Origin: Herbidospora solisilvae
GTDB taxonomy: Bacteria; Actinomycetota; Actinomycetes; Streptosporangiales; Streptosporangiaceae
NCBI RefSeq assembly: GCF_009901565.1
Contig: NZ_WXEW01000006.1
Span: 248,001-312,000 of the forward strand
DNA: 64,000 bases
Direction of reading: 5' to 3'
Below, one piece after another: positions 57,101 to 63,058 of this stretch. The position numbers and the translations under genes are program-made. The notes under the pieces were generated by a model that searched no databases, was not told the origin of the DNA, and saw only the letters and a program-made list of their open reading frames with translations. Position 1 is the first letter of the stretch; each line of letters opens with the position of its first letter.

Positions 57101-58836
57101 CACGCGCCCACGGGGTCGGGGGCCGCCTGGGCGTGCACGAACGCCTGGTAGGCGGGGCTGGCCGACGACAACGTCCCGTGGTCGCCCACGGCGGTGACCC
57201 GCCCGGCGTCGACGACCACGATCGTGTCGGCCGCGGCGACCGTCGAGAGGCGGTGGGTGACCATCACCACGGCCCGGTCGCGGCCCAGGGCGGCGAGCAG
57301 GTCGGTGAGCCGCCGTTCGTTGACGCCGTCCATGTGCGCGGTCGGTTCGTCGAGCAGCAGGACCTCGGCGTCGATCAGCAGGGCGCGGGCGATGGAGAGG
57401 CGCTGCTCCTCGCCGCCGGACATCTGGTCGCCCGCGCCGAGCACGGCGTCGAGCCCGGCGGGCAGGGCGCGCACGGCCTGTTCCAGGCCGACGTCGCGCA
57501 GCGCGGACCACAACTCGTCGTCGGACGGGCTGTCCGACCGGCCCAGCGCCAGGTTCTCGCGCACGCTCATGGACAGGATCGCCGACCCCTGCTCGACCAG
57601 GGCGACCCGGCGGCGGACCTCGGCGGTCGGCCACTCCTGGAGGGGCACGCCGAGGAGCTCCACCCGTCCGGCCTCGGTCTCGACGAAGCCCTCGACCACG
57701 TTGAGCAGGGTCGACTTGCCCGCCCCCGACGGCCCGACGATCGCGAGCACCCCGGTTCGCGGCACCTCGAGCGACACCCGGTCGAGCACCGGCTTGCCGC
57801 CGAGCGACACCTCGACGTCCGAGAGCCGCAACGCGGGCGCGCCCGGCGCCACCTCGGGCGTGCGCGCCGCCCCGGCCGGTTCGGTCTCCGCGCCGAGCAC
57901 CTCGTCGACCCGCCGCGCGGCCGCCTTGCCGACGGCGATCCGGCCCGCGCCCTGCGCCAGCGCCATCAGCGGGTTGACGAGCTGGAACAGGTACATCAGG
58001 AAGGCGATGAACGCCGTGGTCTCCAGCGCGCCCGAGGCCAGCCGCACCCCGCCCACGGCCAGCACGCCGATGATGGCGACCTGCTGGCCCAGGCCCATCA
58101 GCGGGCTGATCGCCGCCTGGGCCCGCGCCGAGCGCACCGCCGACGCCGCCGCCTCACCGATCTCGTCCTCCAGCGGGGCGATGGCCCGGTCCTCCGCCCG
58201 GTACGCCTTGACCGTCGTCACCATCGTGAACACCGACTGCGCGGCCTGGGCCAGCCGGCCGAGCGCGGCCTGCTGCGCCTCGGCGGCCCGGCGCATGCCC
58301 GCCAGGAAGGCCCTGATGGCGATCGCGGCCACGACGAACGTGCCGACCGTCACGGCCAGCATCACCCAGTCGAGGATGCCCATCACGATCAGGTACGCCG
58401 TCACCATCACCGCCGACACCGGCATGACCGTGACGCCCGTGTCGGTGATCGCGCGCATCTGGGCGGCGTCCGGCCCCATCCGGGAGACGACCTCGCCCAC
58501 GCCGATCCGCCGGATCACCGGCACCCGCAACCGCACCGCCCGGCGCACCACGGCCAGGCGCACGTCCTCGATGGCCCGTTCCCCGGCCGCGCTCAGCAGG
58601 TAGGACGACCAGCCTCCGGCGAACGCCCCGGCCAGCACGATCACGACGAGCTGCGCCACCGGCCAGACGACGTCGCCGCCCGCCCCGCCGATCACGCCCA
58701 GGATGCGGGCGATCAGCAGCGGCGTGACGATCCCGGCCGCGGCCGAGACCAGGGCGAGCACGACGGAGGCGGCCAGCCGGCCGCGCCGCGCCCTAACCGA
58801 CCGGGACAACAACCCGAGTGTCGGCGACTCCGCCAT
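57100..58836 (-). CDS. ABC transporter, fused membrane and ATPase domains (peptide exporter)
   Basis: A 578-residue type IV ABC exporter half-transporter. Six membrane helices occupy about residues 15-310, such as LAASVVLALVSAAAGIVTPL and QLVVIVLAGAFAGGWSSYLL. The ATPase domain has Walker A GPSGAGKST near 369, signature SGGEEQRLSIARALL near 472 (E replaces the usual Q), Walker B VLLLDEPTAHMD and the H-loop MVTHRLST. No N-terminal C39 peptidase is present, in line with the separate M16 protease pair. ATG 58836 follows GGGGAGGG and lies 44 bp inside the preceding LLM gene. It probably homodimerises and exports the mature peptides. Confidence 0.92.
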   Translation of the reverse strand: MAESPTLGLLSRSVRARRGRLAASVVLALVSAAAGIVTPLLIARILGVIGGAGGDVVWPVAQLVVIVLAGAFAGGWSSYLLSAAGERAIEDVRLAVVRRAVRLRVPVIRRIGVGEVVSRMGPDAAQMRAITDTGVTVMPVSAVMVTAYLIVMGILDWVMLAVTVGTFVVAAIAIRAFLAGMRRAAEAQQAALGRLAQAAQSVFTMVTTVKAYRAEDRAIAPLEDEIGEAAASAVRSARAQAAISPLMGLGQQVAIIGVLAVGGVRLASGALETTAFIAFLMYLFQLVNPLMALAQGAGRIAVGKAAARRVDEVLGAETEPAGAARTPEVAPGAPALRLSDVEVSLGGKPVLDRVSLEVPRTGVLAIVGPSGAGKSTLLNVVEGFVETEAGRVELLGVPLQEWPTAEVRRRVALVEQGSAILSMSVRENLALGRSDSPSDDELWSALRDVGLEQAVRALPAGLDAVLGAGDQMSGGEEQRLSIARALLIDAEVLLLDEPTAHMDGVNERRLTDLLAALGRDRAVVMVTHRLSTVAAADTIVVVDAGRVTAVGDHGTLSSASPAYQAFVHAQAAPDPVGA

Positions 58837-59812
58837 CGGACCCTCCCCTCGCGCGCACGGCGGCGAAGATCTCGCGCAGGTCGCGCATGCACTCCTCCTG
58901 GCCGTACATGTTGTTGACCGAGCTGGGGTTGACGACGACCTCGTCCACACCCAGGTCGTGGTACTTGGCGATCTCGGCGGCGATGTGGTCGGGGTCGCCG
59001 TAGACGTACACCCCGGCCTGCACGAGTTCCCTGGCGCCCGACACCGGGTCCGAAGCGTCCACGTCGAGGCCGGCCTTGCGCAGCATGTCGGTGTAGTGGG
59101 GGGCCGACAGGTGGCTGATGCTGCCGTACTGGGCCAGCAGGTTGGCCGAACGGCCGGGCCGGGCGACGGCCGCGTGCACGACCGAGACGATGCGCGGCGG
59201 CGGCTGCACCCCGGCCGCGCCCTGCGCGACGGCCGGCATGACGACGTCCTCGATGTACTTGAGCGGCGTCAGCCACGTCATCGCCAGGTCGCCGCAGCGG
59301 CCGGTGACGCGGGCCATGGCGGGCCGCAGCACCCCCGCGCCGATCTCCACCGGCGGGCAGTCCATCGGCGGCAGCGCGGCGTCGACGGTGAAGTGCTCGC
59401 CCCGGTGCCGCACGTGCTCGTTGCGGGCCAGCCTGCGGGCGACGTCGATGAACTCGCCGACGATCGCGGCCGGTTTGGCGTACGGTTCGCCGCGCAGCTG
59501 CGTCACGTACTGCGGGTAGGCGGCGCCGTAGCCGATCGCCACCGGCCGCCGCATGAGCCGGGCCAGCGACCGGGCCTGCAACGCCGCGTCATAGGGATGG
59601 CGCAGCACGATCAGCCCGACGGCCATGCCGATCGAGATCCGGCAGCCCGTCCCGGCCAGGTAGGCGACCGCCGGGTGGGACTCGATCCGCAACGACTGCC
59701 CGAGCCACAACCGCGCCGCGCCGATCTCCTCGGTCAGCCGCCCGTACGGGACGATCGTCTCGGGGTCCGTCGGCTGGTGCGGGAACATGAACGACACCTT
59801 GCGCGAGCTCAC
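58793..59812 (-). CDS. LLM-class (F420-type) oxidoreductase, candidate dehydroamino-acid reductase
   Basis: A 339-residue luciferase-like TIM barrel starting at a GTG that overlaps the HopA1-like gene stop (GTGA). Features: VSFMFPHQPTDPETIVPYGR, GCRISIGMAVGLIVLRHPYD, LAMTWLTPLKYIEDVVMPAV and the C-terminal GDPDHIAAEIAKYHDLGVDE. In class V lanthipeptide clusters an F420H2-dependent enzyme of this superfamily (LxmJ/LanJC type) reduces dehydroalanine and dehydrobutyrine to D-Ala and D-aminobutyrate. Its place directly after the kinase/HopA1 pair supports the same role here. Cofactor and reaction are inferred. Confidence 0.85.
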   Translation of the reverse strand: MSSRKVSFMFPHQPTDPETIVPYGRLTEEIGAARLWLGQSLRIESHPAVAYLAGTGCRISIGMAVGLIVLRHPYDAALQARSLARLMRRPVAIGYGAAYPQYVTQLRGEPYAKPAAIVGEFIDVARRLARNEHVRHRGEHFTVDAALPPMDCPPVEIGAGVLRPAMARVTGRCGDLAMTWLTPLKYIEDVVMPAVAQGAAGVQPPPRIVSVVHAAVARPGRSANLLAQYGSISHLSAPHYTDMLRKAGLDVDASDPVSGARELVQAGVYVYGDPDHIAAEIAKYHDLGVDEVVVNPSSVNNMYGQEECMRDLREIFAAVRARGGSDGGVADTRVVVPVG

Positions 59813-60780
59813 GACGCCACCTCCACCAGCGGGCTGTCGGCGTTGCGGTGCGGCGCGAGCGGGTCGGCGTTCGCGTCGGCGAGCGCCTCGGCGACGGCCT
59901 CGGCCAGGTCGCGGCCGTCGAACAGGTGCCGCGCCACGCCGTCGGCGACCGCCATCGTGCGGTGCTGGCCCAGGCTCATGCGGTCCCATCCGGGCCGGGT
60001 GTCGCGGGGCTCCCAGCCGTAGGCGACGCCGTCGGCGATCGGGCTGGTCATCACCGAGTGGGCCGGGTTCAGGCCGGGCAGGTTCCGCACCGCCGCGACG
60101 ACGCCGCCCACGGCGTGCCACGACTCCTCGGTCAGGTAGACGACGATCGCGTCCCGCCGCGGATACTGGTCGGCCTTCGCCAGCACCTTCGCCCGGTACG
60201 TCGCCCCGGCGCCCTCCAACCGGCTCAGCACCGCGTGCCACACGGCGGGGGCCATCGACGGCTCGTCGACGTGCAGGTAGAGCCTCAGCATGTGGCCGCC
60301 GGTCTCGTGACCGCCCGCCGAGCCGTTGACCAGGAAGAAGCCCGGAGAGAGCGTCGGCCTGATCGCGGGCAGCTCCAGCGTGGTGCGGGTGCCGATCTCG
60401 GGCAGCGGCGTCGGGCTCTCGTCGCCGGGCACCCGCAGGCGCACCCGTCCGACGTCGAACAGCACGTGCCGGCCGAGCGGGCTGTCGATCAGGGCCGACC
60501 GCACGACCGCGGGGGTGCGGCTGGTGCGGTGGGGGGTGGCCTCCCGCAGGAGGTCCTCGAAGTCGTAGTCGCGGCGCGGGTCCCACTCGCCGGGCCTGGC
60601 GGCCGAGCCGCTGTGCCAGCGGCGGTAGAGCACCGGCCCGAGGTCCTGGCGCAGCCGGGTGCGGTTGTCGCCGGTGACCGTCTCGTCCCCGACGGTCACC
60701 GAATGAGTGTCCGGGTCGAGGCGCAGGTCGCCGAGCAGGTGGTCGAGCCGGTCGAGGAGACCCTGGTGGGCGATGGTCAT
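59809..60780 (-). CDS. HopA1-like protein, lyase half of a class V-type Ser/Thr dehydratase
   Basis: A 323-residue protein of the HopA1 effector family. Recognisable segments are GPVLYRRWHSG near residue 45, HMLRLYLHVDEPSM near 160, then TYRAKVLAKADQYPRRDAIV and YLTEESWHAVGGVV. In class V lanthipeptide (LxmY, CaoY) and thioamitide (TvaD) pathways a HopA1-domain protein with an APH-fold kinase dehydrates Ser and Thr by phosphorylation and elimination. The kinase gene ends two bases upstream of this ATG; a GGAGAGAAC ribosome-binding site overlaps that stop. Assignment is by family resemblance and context; identity to LxmY seems low by eye. Confidence 0.82.
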   Translation of the reverse strand: MTIAHQGLLDRLDHLLGDLRLDPDTHSVTVGDETVTGDNRTRLRQDLGPVLYRRWHSGSAARPGEWDPRRDYDFEDLLREATPHRTSRTPAVVRSALIDSPLGRHVLFDVGRVRLRVPGDESPTPLPEIGTRTTLELPAIRPTLSPGFFLVNGSAGGHETGGHMLRLYLHVDEPSMAPAVWHAVLSRLEGAGATYRAKVLAKADQYPRRDAIVVYLTEESWHAVGGVVAAVRNLPGLNPAHSVMTSPIADGVAYGWEPRDTRPGWDRMSLGQHRTMAVADGVARHLFDGRDLAEAVAEALADANADPLAPHRNADSPLVEVAS

Positions 60781-60782
60781 GA

Positions 60783-61889
60783 TCAGTTCTCTCCAAGGCC
60801 GATGGTGGGGGCGAACTTCTCCGGCGTCGTGAGCGCGTTGCGGCCGATCCCGGCCATGCCGCGCTCCACCGCGCTGAGCCGCGCGCCGTGCACGGCGCCC
60901 GCGAGCAGCCGGTCGAAGAAGTGCCACCCGATGTAGCCGGTGGCCCGCACGGCCAGGCCGTCGTCCGGCCGGGCGACCTCGCGGTAGCCCTGCCAGAAGC
61001 GGCGGATGTGCTCGCGCACGGCCGACAGGTGCCGGTCGCCCGCGGCGACGATCGCCGCGTGGGCGGCGCCCGGCGACAGGCCCGTGTCCAGGTCGAGCTC
61101 CCGGAACATGCGCGCCACCGCGTGGTGCACGAACTCGCCCGCGAAGCCGCCGACGTCCCGGGCCGGGTCGTGGTGCCGGAACTCCTCCCAGTCGATCACG
61201 TAGAGGTCCTCACCCGAGCACAGGAACTGGTCCAGGCGCAGGTCGCCGTGGGTGACGGTGGCGGGCGCGGCGGCCGAGACGCGGTGCAGCGCGGCCAGCG
61301 CCTCGACCAGCACGCTGTCGTGCTGGAGCAGCGCCCACGCCTCGACCTCGCCGCCGCTGCAGTTGGCGTAGTCCTCGGGGCTCAGCGCGTAGAAGGCGTT
61401 GGCCCGGCGGTCGTCGGCCGACTCGGGCACGTCCTCGGCGCGCGGCAGGGAGTGCACCTCCCCCAGCACCCGGCCCATCCGGTACGCCAGTTCGACGTCG
61501 AGCTCCCCGGCAGCCAGCAGGTCGGAGGCGGCGCGGGAGTCCGGCACGTACCCGAAGACAAGCAGGCACTCGTCGGCGTCGGCCCCGTGGAACTCGGGCA
61601 CCCGCAGTTCGGCCGTCGGGTGGCCGGCGATCAGCCGCTGGAAGGCCAGCACCCGGTTCATCCGGGCGGCGGCGTGCGCGCGGTCCCCCCGCAGGCGCTT
61701 GACGAACAGCTCGGGCCCTTCGGCGGTCGGCACCAGCCAGTTGTCGTTGCGGCCGAGGAAGCCGCGCATGCCCTCCACGACGGGCGTGGCCCCGCTCAGC
61801 GAGGCGACGGCCTGGACGAACTCCTCCGGACGCGCCACCGGCCGGGCCGCGACCAGCCGGGTCGTCCGTGTTTCCTCTTTCAGGTCCAT
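60783..61889 (-). CDS. Aminoglycoside-phosphotransferase-fold kinase, kinase half of a class V-type Ser/Thr dehydratase
   Basis: A 368-residue APH-fold kinase. The N-lobe has FLGRNDNWLVPTAEG and the ATP-contacting Lys in ELFVKRLRGDRAH. The catalytic loop is VTHGDLRLDQFL (His 214) and the metal-binding Asp lies in VIDWEEFRHHDPARDV (Asp 233). This matches LxmK/CaoK/TvaC, which phosphorylate Ser/Thr of a precursor before elimination by the HopA1 partner. First gene of the minus-strand operon (kinase, HopA1, LLM, ABC, M16, M16). Start ATG 61889 is preferred; an in-frame GTG at 61940 would add 17 residues. The precursor genes run divergently from the other side of the 199-bp promoter region. Confidence 0.88.
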   Translation of the reverse strand: MDLKEETRTTRLVAARPVARPEEFVQAVASLSGATPVVEGMRGFLGRNDNWLVPTAEGPELFVKRLRGDRAHAAARMNRVLAFQRLIAGHPTAELRVPEFHGADADECLLVFGYVPDSRAASDLLAAGELDVELAYRMGRVLGEVHSLPRAEDVPESADDRRANAFYALSPEDYANCSGGEVEAWALLQHDSVLVEALAALHRVSAAAPATVTHGDLRLDQFLCSGEDLYVIDWEEFRHHDPARDVGGFAGEFVHHAVARMFRELDLDTGLSPGAAHAAIVAAGDRHLSAVREHIRRFWQGYREVARPDDGLAVRATGYIGWHFFDRLLAGAVHGARLSAVERGMAGIGRNALTTPEKFAPTIGLGEN

Positions 61890-61929
61890 GCGCCGAAACC
61901 TACGGACGCGGAAAGGCCCCGCGACATCC

Positions 61930-62002
61930 CAGATATGCACCGGCAGCAGGCATATGGCAGTTGCCTGGCAGATCCTTGCCGGTCGGCGTTCCCGAATGGC
62001 AG
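61930..62002. promoter_or_regulatory. Divergent promoter region of the peptide cluster with repeated TGGCAG elements
   Basis: Between the kinase start (61889) and the first precursor (62089) lie TGGCAG at 61955, 61966 (11-bp spacing) and 61997, and a dyad ATATGC/GCATAT at 61933-61955. These could bind one of the flanking LuxR-type regulators. No clear -35/-10 pair was found for either direction, as expected for an activator-dependent promoter. Confidence 0.4.
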
Positions 62003-62088
62003 AAACCCGGTGACGAGGGCGCGCAGATTCTCGTCATTCCGCCGGGATCGGCGGCCCTGTTTCCTTTCTTCCGACGAAAGGAGATCTC

Positions 62089-62229
62089 ATGCCCGGCGAA
62101 CTGATCGCGGGATACGCGAACTACGCCAGCACCGAATCGGTCCTCAGCGAGAACACGACCGCCGAGTGGTGGCCGATCACGTCGTACACCGTCACGCTCT
62201 CCACGACGACCACCTCGATCTGGATCTGA
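62089..62229 (+). CDS. RiPP precursor peptide 1 (46 residues)
   Basis: First of six tandem precursors, with a strong AAAGGAGAT ribosome-binding site five bases before ATG. The leader includes MPGELIAGYANYASTESVLS. The core, probably after TTAE at residue 26, is WWPITSYTVTLSTTTTSIWI: ten Ser/Thr, no Cys, aromatic at both ends. Ser/Thr at core positions 6, 8, 10, 12, 14 and 16 alternate with other residues, though positions 13 and 15 are also Thr. It is the only member with a Trp-Trp-Pro core start. Expected fate: Ser/Thr dehydration by the divergent kinase/HopA1 pair, possible reduction, M16 leader removal, export. Confidence 0.88.
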   Translation: MPGELIAGYANYASTESVLSENTTAEWWPITSYTVTLSTTTTSIWI

Positions 62230-62239
62230 GGAGCGCGCC

Positions 62240-62380
62240 ATGTCCGAGCTGATCGCGGGATACGCCAACTACGCCAGCACCGAGTCGCTCCTCCAGGAAC
62301 ACTCCGAGGCCGGTCACTGGACCGAGTGGACCCTCTGGTTCACGGTCACCATGAGCGTCACCCCCACCACGTCCTACTGA
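62240..62380 (+). CDS. RiPP precursor peptide 2 (46 residues)
   Basis: Ten bases after precursor 1; its GAGGAG ribosome-binding site overlaps that stop codon, so translation is coupled. The leader is MSELIAGYANYASTESLLQE followed by HSEAG; cleavage after EAG (residue 25) is proposed by comparison with precursors 3 and 5. The core begins HWTEW and ends TLWFTVTMSVTPTTSY. No Cys. Thr/Ser lies at every second position from core residue 10 to 18. It has three Trp and one Met, and is the only member with an acidic residue in the core. Confidence 0.9.
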   Translation: MSELIAGYANYASTESLLQEHSEAGHWTEWTLWFTVTMSVTPTTSY

Positions 62381-62402
62381 ACCGCGCTGAAAAAGGAAGA
62401 CC

Positions 62403-62552
62403 ATGTCCGAGCTGATCGCCGGCTACGCGAATTACGCCTCCACCGAGGCGATCCTCCAGGAACAGGCCGCCGGGCGCGTCCTCGAAGCGGGTCTGTTCTT
62501 CTCGGTCACCTTCAGCTTCACCCACAGCAATTCCATCTCCTTCTCCATCTGA
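62403..62552 (+). CDS. RiPP precursor peptide 3 (49 residues)
   Basis: Preceded by AAAAGGAAGA. The leader MSELIAGYANYASTEAILQE continues QAAGRVLEAG. The proposed core LFFSVTFSFTHSNSISFSI (19 residues) has Ser or Thr at positions 4, 6, 8, 10, 12, 14, 16 and 18, a perfect alternation with Phe, Val, His, Asn and Ile between. No Cys. If all eight are converted to D-residues the peptide would alternate L and D throughout. It is the Phe-rich member of the set. Confidence 0.92.
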   Translation: MSELIAGYANYASTEAILQEQAAGRVLEAGLFFSVTFSFTHSNSISFSI

Positions 62553-62568
62553 CAAAAGGAAACGGGAA

Positions 62569-62718
62569 ATGAACGACCTCATCGCCGGTTACGCCAACTA
62601 CGCCTCCACCGAGGCCATCCTCCAGGAGCGGCAGCTCGCCGCCCGTGAGCCCGAGACGGGCCTGTTCACGCTCACCATCACCATCTCGCTGACCATCACG
62701 GTCACGATCAGTCTCTGA
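62569..62718 (+). CDS. RiPP precursor peptide 4 (49 residues)
   Basis: Preceded by AAAAGGA. The leader MNDLIAGYANYASTEAILQE continues RQLAAREPETG. The proposed core LFTLTITISLTITVTISL (18 residues) has Thr or Ser at every odd position from 3 to 17 and a hydrophobic residue at every even position. It is the cleanest example of the alternating pattern, with no aromatic residue after Phe2 and no charged residue. No Cys. Confidence 0.92.
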   Translation: MNDLIAGYANYASTEAILQERQLAAREPETGLFTLTITISLTITVTISL

Positions 62719-62731
62719 CCCGGAGGTCCCG

Positions 62732-62884
62732 ATGCACGAGCTCGTCGCCGGTTACGCCAACTACGCCTCGACCGAGGCCCTCCTGCGGGAGCAGCTCTCC
62801 GGCCTCGAAGCGGGTTACTACCCGACCATCTTCAGCGTCACCGCGCCGAACTCCGTCACGTTGTCCTGGACCTCGACCCTCTGA
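62732..62884 (+). CDS. RiPP precursor peptide 5 (50 residues)
   Basis: Preceded by GGAGG five bases before ATG. The leader MHELVAGYANYASTEALLRE carries the only Ile-to-Val change in the shared block, then QLSGLEAG. The core begins YYPTIF and continues SVTAPNSVTLSWTSTL. Ser/Thr sits at odd positions 7, 9, 13, 15, 17, 19 and 21, with a Pro at 11 interrupting and an extra Ser at 20. No Cys. The YYP start parallels the WWP start of precursor 1. Confidence 0.9.
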   Translation: MHELVAGYANYASTEALLREQLSGLEAGYYPTIFSVTAPNSVTLSWTSTL

Positions 62885-62902
62885 CCGAAGGGAAACACGC
62901 AC

Positions 62903-63058
62903 ATGAACGACCTCATCGCCGGATACGCCAACTACGCCTCCACCGAGGCGATCCTGCACGAACGGCAGATCGCGAGCCGCGACGCCGAATCGATCAGCGC
63001 GACCGTGACGGTCACCTGGACCCTCACCGTCTCCTGGTCCTACTCCTGGTCCTACTAG
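62903..63058 (+). CDS. RiPP precursor peptide 6 (51 residues)
   Basis: Last and longest precursor. The leader MNDLIAGYANYASTEAILHE continues RQIASRDAES. The core begins ISA and continues TVTVTWTLTVSWSYSWSY: Ser/Thr at all even core positions from 2 to 20 (ten residues). Trp/Tyr are concentrated at the C-terminal end (WSYSWSY), which recalls the Trp-rich C-terminus of gramicidin A. No Cys. The TAG stop shares CTAG with the convergent LuxR gene, so there is no intergenic space for a terminator. Confidence 0.92.
   Translation: MNDLIAGYANYASTEAILHERQIASRDAESISATVTVTWTLTVSWSYSWSY

Noticed and set aside
62192-62959. Minus-strand short frames opposite the precursor array
   Set aside because: They mirror the repeated leader DNA (GDQLGHG-type repeats), lack ribosome-binding sites and have no variation pattern of their own, whereas the plus-strand genes each have a ribosome-binding site and tight spacing.
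62089-63058. Lanthionine or thioamide rings in the peptide products
   Set aside because: No Cys exists in any precursor, and no LanM/LanB/LanC, YcaO or TfuA gene lies in the window. Lysine is also absent from the cores, so lysinoalanine is unlikely.
62089-63058. Daptide assignment for the multi-precursor array
   Set aside because: Daptide clusters modify a C-terminal Thr through an oxidative decarboxylase, aminotransferase and methyltransferase. None of these is present, and only some cores end in Ser/Thr-rich residues.
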